The translations under genes were made by a program, and so were the position numbers. Shown one piece after another: positions 54,367 through 64,000 of a stretch of DNA of 64,000 nt; the stretch's first letter is position 1; the number at the start of each line of letters is the position of its first letter. The notes below the pieces were generated by a model. It did not search any database and was not told the DNA's origin. It saw nothing but the letters and a program-made list of their open reading frames with translations. Where the stretch lies: contig NC_056039.1 of NCBI RefSeq assembly GCF_004379255.2, positions 24,193,883 through 24,257,882 on the forward strand. The letters are read 5' to 3'. The DNA is from Salvia splendens (Eukaryota > Streptophyta > Magnoliopsida > Lamiales > Lamiaceae).

Positions 54367-57041
54367 TCACTTGTTCCTCCTGCTCCTTCGCGGGGCAGGT
54401 TGTGGTGCAGGTGGGTTCTCCGGTGGTTCCTCTACATCCTCGGACTGGTTCTCATCAGACTTTGTCGGCTCCTCGGCTTCCGCCGGCACCTCGGTACTCT
54501 TGTTCCCTGATTCTGTTTCCTCTTGCACATTTGGTTCAGTATACTGACCTTCATGGCCCCTGGCTCCGGTTGCTCCTTCATGTTTTCTCTTGGTTACTTC
54601 CCTCAGTATTTCCTCCATCACGGACGCTATCCTGGTCAACTCCGATGGCATCTGTCGGTTTTCCTCTCCCATCTCTGCCACTGTTTTTTCCAACCTCTCC
54701 TGCTTCTGCTCCTGCGCTGGTGTTCCCTGGGCTGCCGTCGCTCTCCCTGTAGGAATAGCTTCTTCTCCCATTGCATAGAAACGTGGTACGCCCTGCCTCA
54801 TGTAAACGGTGTTCATTCAGACGAACAAAGGTGTATCAAAGAGACCAGAAGGGTCCACCATGATCTGGTCGGATAAGTCCTCGACCTCCGTGATGATGAT
54901 GTTGTTTCGGACGAACATTCCCAAGATATGGCATAGAGTGAGATTTCTCGCTGGGTGGGTGGCAATTAGATGGCATTGGTAGGCGGTCCAAAAACCCAGA
55001 TGTAACTTCCTTCCGTGGCATGGGGTGAGTTAACTAACTCCTCCCATGCCTCCTGGGGCTCAAATTCCACATGTCTGCAGGGAATTCCCCGCTCCCTACT
55101 TCTCCACTCAGGCCCTATGGCCTCCTCCAAACTGCACATTCCCAGACGCACGGTCCACTCAATCAGATTCATCCGTATCTCTCCGCCAAATAGCCTAAAA
55201 CTGATACATTCCTCATCTAGATCAGTGGTGACCTTAAACCTAAAGGTCGTGAAAAACTCCTTCGCTAATCTAACCGGGACACTCGGATCTCCATTCTCCA
55301 ACAACCATTCGAATCCTAACGTGTGCAAATAAGAGAGAAACTGCTCGCGGGCACCCAACTCATCTAAAGAAGGAAAATGAAGTACCTTTCCGCTCTTCAC
55401 TTGCTTACTCCCTTCATCCTTGCTATCGAAAACTTTTTGTAGCTCCTTCGAGTCGAAAAGCTTCATCTCCTCCACCAGATCATCAGTAAGGTCCACTGCC
55501 CAGCGCCGGTACCTCAGTCTCTCTACCGGGGGATGTACTAGCTCCCGATGATCATGCAGAAGCTGTTGCTCACTGTACTCCTCGTCCTCCAGGGAAATAT
55601 CGTTGTCCAATTCGGACTCTTCACTGACAGTGTATTCGCTATCACTTTGTTCCCTCCGGTGTTCCTGGGCTCGCTGAACTGACTCAGTAATGACTATGCC
55701 AGTGTTCACTGTACGTGACAGCGTATTCGCTATCACTTTGTTCCCCTTCCGTTTTCTTTCTTCCTGATATCTAGCTTCCTCTCCGTCATCCTCGTCTTTC
55801 TCTTCTTCGGGTTCCTTCTCAGCTTGTGTTGAAAATTGATTCTGGGCAGTAGGACTGGTCTCCTTGTGGCCTACTGACCTGGATGCGAGGTCCAGAACCT
55901 CAGCCATCCCGTCAGCCTCTTCACCTTGGCCACTCAGTGTTGGAGAGACCGCTTCGGTTTCCATTGCAATATCCTCTAGGTCAGTAACAGGTAAAGACTC
56001 CTCCCCAGGTTTTGTGGGAGTGGTCCTCTCTTCTTCACTCAAGATCTCCACGGGATCTGCCTCCGTGTTTGGCTTCGCCTTACTAGCTGCCCACTTTCCT
56101 AAGCATCGTTGAGATACCCTTTGCGGCTTTGGCCGACTAGCCTTAGGTTCGCCCTTCAACACCAACTTCCTCTTGATGGCCTTCGGTTTTGTCACCAGAG
56201 GTGCCACTGGGTTGGGTACTTCTGGTCTTGCTTCTGTTTCTTTTGCTTTCGTTTCCTGTTCTTCAATAGATGTATCACCCCTCTCTGCTTCTGGCTGGGG
56301 TGATTCCGGCATAATCTCTTCTTCCCTAGCTTGATTTTCTGAGCGGTTTCCTTCTTCGGCTTCTTCACTCTCTCCTACTACTCGTGATGCGAGGCCTAGC
56401 CCCTCAGCCACCACGGCAGTGTCATCTTCCATCCGATTGACATCATCTAAAATAGCCTGAAATTCCTCATCGGTCATTAGGGTTCCGAGGGTTCTGACGT
56501 CTCCTCAGCTGCACTTCTTCCCTCTTGACCTTGCTTCTCCTTCCTCAGCCTTTCCCTCCTTTCTTCTGGATCAGAATCGTAATTGGCCGCAATAGGGTTA
56601 ACAGCACTTCTTCCCTCCTTTCTCTTGGTGGCTTGGAGAGGGTTCCGAGGGTTCTGACGGTGCGGCTTCAGTGGGAGATTCCTCTTCTTATGGAGTCGTT
56701 GGGGAAGTCGGCATGGTAGATGGAGGTTGTGCCGTGGGCTGCGCGCTTGTCTCTGATGCGGTAACTGCCGAGCTTGCTACGATCACGCTCCCCTGTCCTC
56801 CGATTCAGCTGAAATTTGCCAACTCCGCCGCCTAATTTCTGGTCGGATCTTGCAGCCTAAGAAACTCCGCCATTGAGTCTAAAGAGATCATCGCTGGTGC
56901 TTGCGGAGCCGGCTCTGATGGTTGTGGGTTCGGCGGTGGTTGGGTGGACGGTGGTTCTTCTCGCGGCTGTTGTGTTTCTGGGACCTCTTCCCGGCGGTTT
57001 GAAGTGGGTTTGATTTTCGTTGCCCATGCTTTCTTTCCCAT
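54367..57041 (-). pseudogene. Athila-C ORF3 (env-position gene)
   Basis: It starts MGKKAWATKIKPT at 57041, a Pro-rich N-terminus stopped at 56832. It resumes with a 503-aa open frame, 56477-54966: an acidic stretch, a KRKLVLKGEPKASRPKPQRV basic tract, then FPSLDELGAREQFLSYLHTL, WLLENGDPSVPVRLAKEFFT and FRLFGGEIRMNLIEWTVRLG. The conserved domain continues after a shift near 54980 and ends with the coiled-coil-like C-terminus 54816-54367 (RRSRRNK stop). Two local duplications are visible: GTATTCGCTATCACTTTGTT at about 55637 and 55726, and GGGTTCCGAGGGTTCTGACG at about 56480 and 56638. Same unknown function as in Athila-B. Confidence 0.77.
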
Positions 57042-57670
57042 GGCTTAGATCTGTGAAATTCCGGGTATAATGTGGGGGTTGGTGTTTGTGAATTGACGGT
57101 GGAAATTTTGCAGAGAGAAAAAAAAATGCAGAGTGAAATTTTGAAGTGAAAAATGGGGGAGACGGCTGGTTATGGGTTGGAATAGGGCAGTTGTGGGTTT
57201 GCGACCGGTTATAGGCGGTTCCAAATCGCGTTGTTTCGAGGGAGAGGTGGTTGAGAATACCGACTCCTGATTGGTCGGCGTGTCCACTCTCTCTGCTCAC
57301 GTGCCCCTTCCAGCTGCTGCCACCCTGCAAAAGCTGCAAAAAGTCCACAAATTCAAATTCGTCCCTTAATGATTTCCCCCTATATTTTCCTAGATTAGAA
57401 ATAAAGTAAAAAGGACACTTAAATAAAATAGGAGTTTCACCAAAATGGTATTCTGATGGTCAGTACATACTCCCAATTAATATTTGAGGTCCGAAAAATA
57501 TTTTTGGTTTTTCTTAAAACTAACTAGCATGCAAAAGTTCAAATTAATTAACTACCACATATGTACCATATTTACATCTTCCTTAGGAAAATTGGGATTC
57601 TACTTTGCCAGCATATGTACATTACGCTAAAGGAGCTAGCCTAGTAGAATTTCAATCTCCATCCTACCGG

Positions 57671-59086
57671 TCAGTATGAAACCTGAGTATGTGGTTGCAG
57701 TGGGATCTCATCCACTACAGCCACATCACTATTGTCCCTAAATACTTTTAGCCTATGCCCATTCACAATAAAAGGTTCAGAGTTAGAAGGACTCCCTGAA
57801 ATTTCTACTGCTCCATTGGAACAGAGTGAGGTGATGACATAAGGCCCTGTCCATTTCGACTTGAGTTTCCCAGGCATGAGCTTCAGTCTTGACTGGAAAA
57901 GTAGTATTTTCTGCCCAACATGGAGATCCTTGGTCCTCAGATTCCTGTCATACCACAATTTGGTTCGCTCCTTGTACCACATGGCTGAGTCGAATGATTC
58001 CAATCTGAGTTCCTCCAACTCCTGCAGCTGCAGCTTCCTTTCCTCTTCACAGGTTGTAGCATCCATATTCACTTTCTGTACTGCCCAGTATGCCCGGTGT
58101 TCAATTCCAACCAGTAAATGGCACATCTTCCCAAAAACGATCCGGTACGGGGACATTCCTATGGGGGTCTTGTAGGCTGTACGATAGGCCTATAGAGCAT
58201 CCTCTAACCTCACACTCCAATCCTTCCTAGAAGGATTTACAGTCTTCTCCAGGATCTTCTTTATCTCTCGGTTAGAAATCTCCGCTTGACCATTAGCTTG
58301 CGGATGATAGGGGCTCGAAAGTCTATGGTGCACACCGTACTTTTTCATTAGAGCTTCAATTGTACGGTTACAAAAGTGTGTACCTTGATCAGATATGATC
58401 GCCCTCGGAACTCCGAACCGGCTGAAGATCTGACTCTTTAAGAACTTGACCACCTCCTTTGCTTCACACGTACTCGTGGCCTTTGCTTCTATCCATTTGG
58501 AAACGTAATCCACCGCGACTAGGATATACAGATTTCCATAGGATGAAGGAAAAGGCCCCATGAAATCCATTCCCCATATGTCTAACAGCTCACAAACGAT
58601 GATGGGTACCTGCGGCATTTCATCCCGGGCAGATATTCCTCCGGTCAGTTGACAACGTTCACAGCTTCTGCAGAATTCGTATGCATCCTTGTTGAGGGTT
58701 GGCCAATAAAAACCGCTATCCAGAATCTTCCTTGCCGTCTTCTTGGACCCAAGACATCCTGCTGCTCCCGCTGTTCCTAACGAATGGCAATGGATCAAGA
58801 CATCCCGCTGCTCCCAGTCAGGAATGCACCTCCTTATCACTTGATCGGATCCCACTCTCCATAGATAGGGGTCGTCCCAAAAGTAGTATTTTGCTTCACT
58901 CTTAATCTTCATTCTTTGGGCCTTGGTAATACTCGACACTTCTGGAAGCTCTCCAGTCACTAGGTAGTTGGCTAGGTCTGCATACCATGGTTCTTGCCCT
59001 ACCTTTTCTTTCTCTCTTGCTGTATCGTACTGGCCAGTAAGCTTCATCACTTCTTCCCAGTCAATTTTCCTGACCTCAAAAATCAC
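57671..59086 (-). pseudogene. Athila-C integrase, one premature stop
   Basis: 59086-58190 gives the zinc-binding and catalytic regions ([47 protein letters not shown]), then a TAG at 58190-58192 where Athila-B reads Trp. The rest (58156-57671) is open to VSY-TGA. In the zinc-binding motif the second His is lost: [20 protein letters not shown] replaces [17 protein letters not shown] of Athila-A. So the HHCC finger is damaged as well. Confidence 0.88.
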
Positions 59087-59116
59087 CTCACATAAATGCT
59101 CCTCTGGAAACTTGTC

Positions 59117-61602
59117 TTACACCTCTTCGCTGTTTCCATCTTGCACTATTCTACTCAAATGGTCCGCCACCTTGTTCTCGACTCCTTTCTTATCTTCCAC
59201 TTCCCAATCAAATTCTTGTAACAAGAGTACCCATCGGATCAAACGGGGTTTGGATTCTTTCTTGGCAATCAGATACTTAATCGCTGCATGGTCAGTATAT
59301 ACGATGACCTTGGATCCCAACAAGTATGGCCGGAACTTCTCGAAAGAATACACCACTGTCAGCATCTCCTTTTCAGTGGTATCGTAATTCCGCTGGGCTT
59401 GATTCAGAGTCTTAGATGCATAAAAAATTACGTACCTCTTCCCATTGATCTTCTGACCTAGTACGGCTCCCACTGCATAGTCGCTGGCGTCACACATTAC
59501 TTCGAAAGGATAGTCCCAGTCAGGAGCCAGTATGATAGGAGCGGATATCAGCTTTTCCTTGAGAAGGTTGAAAGCATCCTTGCATTGCTCATCAAAAACG
59601 AACTCCACTTCATTCTGAAGAAGTCGGGTAAGGGGTTGGGCGATCTTGGAGAAATCCTTGATAAATCTTCGATAAAATCCGGCGTGCCCCAGAAAGCCCC
59701 TTATCCCCTTCTGATTAGTAGGAAACGGCAATTTGGATATAACGTCCACCTTGGCTCGATCCACCTGGATTCCTCTCTCTGAGACCACGTGTCCTAGAAC
59801 AATCCCCTCGGTGACCATAAAATGACACTTCTCAAAGTTCAAAACAAACTCTTGGCTTGACACCTTTCGAGAACTATGTCTAAGTGATGAAGGCATGAGT
59901 CGAAAGAATCTCTGTAGACCGTAAAGTCATCCATAAATATCTCTATACAGTCCTCAATTAGATCGGAGAATATGCTCATCATACATCTTTGAAACGTACC
60001 TGCAGCGTTGCATAGGCCGAAAGGCATGCGTCTGTATGCATAGGTTCCGAATGGGCAAGTGAATGTAGTCTTGTCCTGGTCCTCAGGATCTACGTAAATT
60101 TGGAAATATTCGCTGTATCCATCCAAAAAGCAAAAGTACTTCTTACCAGCTAGTCTCTCCAACATTTGGTCGATGAAAGGCAAAGGGAAATGGTCCTTCC
60201 TCGTTGCATTATTCAGCTTTCGGTAATCGATGCACATTCGCCAACCCGTGACTAGCCTCGTTGGGATCAGCTCATTCCTCTCATTTTGAACAACTTGGAT
60301 TCCCGACTTCTTTGGAACCATGTGGATCGGGCTGACCCACTCACTGTCCGGCACTGAATAGATAATCCCTAGCGACAACAATTTCAAGATTTCCTTCAAT
60401 ATTTCTTCTCGCATGTTAGGGTTTACCTTCTTTTGAGCATCTCGATGCGCTTTTGCTCCTTCTTCCAGCCTAATATGGTGCATGCAGACGTCGGGGCTTA
60501 TCCCCATCAAATCTGTAAGACTCCATCCAATCCCTTTCTTGTTCTTGCTCAGCACAGTCAGTAGCCTCGCCTCTTGTTCCTTTGTAAGGCTGCTGCTGAT
60601 GATCACTGGATATGAGTTCTCCTCTCCGAGGAAAGCATACTTCAGATTCAATGGCAGTTTCTTTAGCTCGACTTGGGGTGGAAGTGTGTCTTCGGGTAGA
60701 GGGTTTCTTTCAGATTCTCCTTCTTTTTCTAATTCTCCCTCTGGGGGTTCCTCTATACTAGCTGGTAGCTGAGCCCCTGCGGCTCCAATGAACTCTGATT
60801 TCTGGCAAAATTCCTTGATCGCTCCTTCTATTTCTTCATCAGTCAACCCTTGGCTACTGATCAGATCGCACCATGCAGCAGCTTCTACGTCAGCCTGCTC
60901 ATACACATCTAAAGCTTGAAGTTTCTCCTGCAATAGTTCGGTCTCAAGAAAATCTTGGACTAAGGGGTCAATCACATCAACATAGCATAAGTTTTCAGAA
61001 TCAATAAGCTTCTTCATGGACTCATTGATATCAAAAGTAGATTTCTCCCCATGGAAATCAATGCAAATTGTCCCCTCAGCCATGTCTACTATTGTCTTGG
61101 CCGTTCTAAAAAATGGTCTCCCTAACAATATGCCACTAGATTCTCTAGCCTCGGACTCACTCATTTTAATCACATAAAAGTCAGTAGGGTAGGTAAAATC
61201 ATGCACTCTAACCAACACATCCTCTAAAACACCCTCAGGACTTATGCATGACCTATCAGCCAGTTGGATCAACACCCTAGTACTCGACAATCTAACTCCC
61301 TTCAATCAGTTATAGATTGACAATGGCATAACATTTATAGATGCCCCCAGGTCACACATTGCATCCTTGACTTTTACATCTCCTACAGTTATGGGTAGAG
61401 TGAACATACCTGGGTCGGCTCTCTTGGGTGGTAGTTTTTCCTGCACAATCGCCGACGCAATCCCTTTCACCATGATATTCCCATCCTCCTGGGCTTTCCC
61501 GGTTATGAACTCCTTAATGAATTTCCCAAGAGGGGGTAGCTTCACGGCTTGGAGGAATGGTATGGTGACATCCATTTTCCTAAAAATCGACAAGTAATCC
61601 AT
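59117..61602 (-). pseudogene. Athila-C protease, RT and RNase H, nearly intact
   Basis: 61602-61306 carries the protease with an intact catalytic D-L-G-A-S-I-N-V-M-P motif, then a stop (TGA, 61306-61308). 61305-59839 continues through the protease C-terminal part and RT: MCIDYRKLNNATRKDHFPLP, FLDGYSEYFQIYV, MPFGLCNAAGTFQRC and [13 protein letters not shown] shift near 59850-59880 joins to 59896-59117: [40 protein letters not shown], RNase [38 protein letters not shown] and [10 protein letters not shown]. It needs only two repairs to be open, so the decay is mild. The RT would have made cDNA from element RNA in virus-like particles. Confidence 0.9.
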
Positions 61603-62214
61603 CGGGTTCTCCTTCTTTCTTTTTGTAACAAAGCGGAAAGGGAATGGTTTCTCCCCCTTTCTCTCCTCTACCGGTCCCTCAGCAACCTCCTTGGAATCTT
61701 CCTTGGGTAAATTCTGGAACTGAGCCTACGTTCTGGATTCTACCTCTTGATGGGGTTCCTTCCTGACCAGTACGTTCTCGGGTTCACCTCCTCCACATGG
61801 CGTCTCCCCCAAGAAAAATGGGTCCTGCATCCGAGGTATGGATCTATTAAGATCTTCCACTGAGATGGTGTCGCCCCCTATCTACGTTCCACTCGGCTCT
61901 CCACTTGGTTGTTTCGGTCGAGGGCCATCATAAGTAGTTCCTGACCTCAATGTAACCTTACTCACATTCGCCTTTTTGGGTATTTGGACTGTAGACAGGA
62001 GTTTCCCTGCATTTCCCTTCAAATCACCCACCGAACTGGCCAGCTGGGCCAACTGCCTATTCATCATATCCATGTTCGCTTTATGTTCCTTCTGGGCATT
62101 TTGCATCCCCTGCACTACTTCGTTGTGGGATTGCAACTCGCCCTTGATACCTTACTGCGACGCGAGCAATTCTCCCATCATGTCCTCCATGGATCGTCTG
62201 GTCCTGTTGGAATT
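61603..62214 (-). pseudogene. Athila-C gag 3' fragment
   Basis: It contains MNRQLAQLASSVGDLKGNAG and KVTLRSGTTYDGPRPKQPSG (62136-61882), the C-terminal gag segment seen in Athila-B at about 13860-14120, then stops. Upstream it begins with RRSMEDMMGELLASQ at about 62205-62160 (TAA follows) and abuts LTR sequence at 62214. The capsid domain and Asn/Gln-rich tail are deleted. Confidence 0.8.
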
Positions 62215-63171
62215 ATCAACATAAAAACACAGATTAACAACTTCAAGAACATAGATCTACAATTAAAACTTCAAATCAAAAGATCGAACACTGAAACTGC
62301 AATTATGCTTACTGGCCAACATGCAGGGTGGCAGAAATCACGTAAACTGGGTTTTCACACTTAACTAATTCAGATCTAAAATCTAACAGCTATCTAGACT
62401 TGCAAACTCAAAGAGATTAACTATAGAAGTTAAAACATGCGATTCCACACTGGAAATTACCGTAACAGCTAGATCTAAGCTATCTAGGCAGAAAGAAGCG
62501 AAAACAAACATGAACCGATGCTGGAAAACAACTTCATATTCAGTAAAACGTTTGGATCACAACTAAGACTTCAAAGTAAGCAAATATTTAAAGTGCAACA
62601 AATCCAATCGTAAGAAAGCAGAATGCGATTAACTAAGAAAGCAATAAAGATTGTTTGCCACTCCGGACGATGAAACTGTTGACACTGCGAGACGCGCTAA
62701 CTAGAACGAGAGAATGGAACTCCGGCGAACTGATGATCTTCAAGTGACCATGGTTGCGGTGAGGAACGAGAATTTGAAAGATAATGCTGAAAGAGTGATC
62801 TACCGAAGAGAGATTGCTAACTAAGCGTAGGAGTTAACTAACTAATTGATGATGATTCTCTCTCCAAGTGGCTTCCTTTTATAGGGAGGCCTCCCTTGAT
62901 TTTTAGGGTAGACTTCAAACATGAAATGACTCTTTTGCCCCCTTGCTTGCGGCTGATCTTCCCAGCTATCCTTCTTCTCCATCTCGAGCCTTTTTGGCAT
63001 GCATACTGGTCAGGATAGCAACATCCTGACGCCCTTTTTGCCTGAAGTATCCGAAGCTTTGCCTACTGGCTAGAACACTCAACCTGCACACTTAAGCAAC
63101 TGTTTTGCAGATATAATTCAATTATGCACATCATACTGACCAGTAACCAAGGCCAAGAATACGACTTATCA
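62215..63171 (-). repeat. Athila-C 5' LTR, truncated to 957 bp
   Basis: It matches 51619-52575 base for base in length. The 552 bp corresponding to 51067-51618 are missing, together with the primer site and gag start. A single deletion joined LTR to gag at 62214/62215. Confidence 0.9.
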
Positions 63172-63176
63172 TTTAT

Positions 63177-63433
63177 ATTCCCTCGTCTCTGAATTTGATT
63201 CCTGGTTTATGTCATAATAAGTTTTGTGTGTCAAAGTGAATTCATCTTGTCAGAAAGAGGGTGGTAGATTTTCCTAAAATTACCTCTGCAGATGAGAAAT
63301 TAAAACATGAAAGGGATTGAGATGAGGGTACGGCTTGAATAACAATCTATCGACTCTCTGCCTCCTGTTTGCTCAACAAAATTCCATGAGTTTGATTTGG
63401 AAAGGGTGGAACTTGTGAGTTAAAATATGGATG
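63177..63433. other. Flank between Athila-C and hAT MITE
   Basis: Resumption of the sequence interrupted by Athila-C. No gene or repeat recognised. Confidence 0.4.
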
Positions 63434-63441
63434 GATAGTTA

Positions 63442-63857
63442 TAGACATGCCCACGGTTCGTAAACCGGCGATTCCGGTTCGGAACCGCCGGTTCTGGTTT
63501 CAAGAAATGTGGAACCAGAACCGTACCGTGAGGCTATTTCATGGTTCTGGTTTTGGTTTGAAAACTGGCGGTTCCGGTTCCGAACCACCGGTTTTCCGGC
63601 AGTTTTTTTACAGTTTTACACGGTTCCGAACCGCTGATTTCTGACGGTTTTTCACGGTTCCGGTTTGGAACAGTCCAGAACAGTGGTTCCGGCACGGTTT
63701 TGGTTCGTAAAATTTGGAACCGGAACCGAAACCGGCCCATGGTTCAAAATATGGTGGTTCCGGTTCAAGAAAAAAGTCACGGTTCTGGTTTGGAACTGGA
63801 ACCGGCGGTTACGGTTCCGCGGTTAACCGCCGGAACCGAAAACCTTGGGCATCTCTA
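63442..63857. mobile_element. hAT-type MITE built of GGTTCCGG repeats, TSD GATAGTTA
   Basis: 416 bp. Ends TAGACATGCCCACGGTT and (complement) TAGAGATGCCCAAGGTT are inverted, flanked by perfect 8-bp duplications GATAGTTA (63434-63441 and 63858-63865). An 8-bp TSD and a TAG.GATG terminus fit hAT elements. The interior is almost entirely degenerate CGGTTCCGGTTCGGAACCGG units in both orientations, with no coding capacity. Confidence 0.9.
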
Positions 63858-63865
63858 GATAGTTA

Positions 63866-64000
63866 CCTTGGTGGAATTACGATTGAGTAGGAAAAAAAGA
63901 TGGAAACTATTGCTGCTTCATCTGTCGTCTTGTGATTCAAAGTAAAATGAGTGTCTGTGAGTGTGAGGCGAAGAGATTTAGGGTAGAGGAGTGATATAAC
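63866..64000. other. Right edge of window, nothing recognised
   Basis: 135 bp of flank with no feature I can name. Confidence 0.4.

Larger units (their letters stand above)
51067..63171 (-). mobile_element. Athila-C: Athila-type Ty3/gypsy element with deleted 5' part, TSD TTTAT
   Basis: A minus-strand element bounded by TGAAAGAG (51067) and CTTATCA (63171), with perfect TTTAT duplications (51062-51066 and 63172-63176). In transcription order it has a truncated 5' LTR, a gag 3' fragment, pol, ORF3, 3' UTR and an intact 3' LTR. The primer site and most of gag are gone. LTR pairs align over 957 bp each without length change and differ at only a few percent by eye. It is therefore younger than Athila-B, and its pol is the best preserved of the three. 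Confidence 0.95.

Overview
This is plant nuclear DNA, almost certainly from a eudicot. It shows Athila-type and Ty1/copia LTR retrotransposons, PIF/Harbinger, Mutator-like, hAT and Stowaway elements, and a legume-lectin receptor kinase with a spliceosomal intron. The repeat style suggests Lamiales (for example sage relatives), but that is an impression only. The one host gene I can defend is an L-type lectin receptor kinase, LecRK (26988-45742, + strand). Nearly everything else is a nest of transposable elements.

Layout. 1-7950: 3' half of a degenerate Athila-type element (Athila-A: integrase, ORF3, 3' UTR), with a solo copia LTR (5578-7050) inserted in its 3' UTR. 8276-9143: three nested MITEs, a CACTA-like MITE inside a Stowaway inside another Stowaway. 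9820-26050: a PIF/Harbinger element (Harbinger-1, TSD TTA) carrying a Myb/SANT-type ORF1, split by a complete but mutated 14.3-kb Athila-type element (Athila-B, 10677-24990, TSD ATCAA) with LTRs, tRNA-Asp primer site, gag, pol and ORF3. 26988-45742: the LecRK locus. Its lectin-domain intron (27524-29877) holds a second Harbinger element with a broken transposase. Its kinase-domain exon is cut by a 14.3-kb Mutator-like element (MULE, 30475-44725, 9-bp TSD TTTGCAGCG). The MULE carries a plant-mobile-domain (PMD) gene and, facing it, a MuDR-type transposase that has lost its catalytic core. The PMD gene is itself interrupted by a decayed 8.5-kb copia element (32014-40518).

45965-46195 is another Stowaway MITE. 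47110-51061 holds older retroelement debris, including a chromovirus-like Ty3/gypsy integrase tail followed by a striking palindrome array. 51067-63171 is a minus-strand Athila-type element (Athila-C, TSD TTTAT) missing part of its 5' LTR and most of gag. 63442-63857 is a hAT-type MITE built largely of GGTTCCGG-like repeats.

I see no prokaryotic system, CRISPR array, rRNA or tRNA gene. The best candidates for something not routinely described are: (i) the MULE's architecture, with convergent PMD and MuDR genes and long TIRs carrying phased 21-bp palindromes at matching spacings at both ends; (ii) the palindrome array at 50189-50437, with a 79-80 bp higher-order period; (iii) the hairpin cluster shared by the 3' regions of all three Athila copies; (iv) the unusual leader of the copia element, with a GC-rich block followed by a 77-bp minisatellite. 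Every protein-coding transposon gene here is broken by stops, shifts or deletions.
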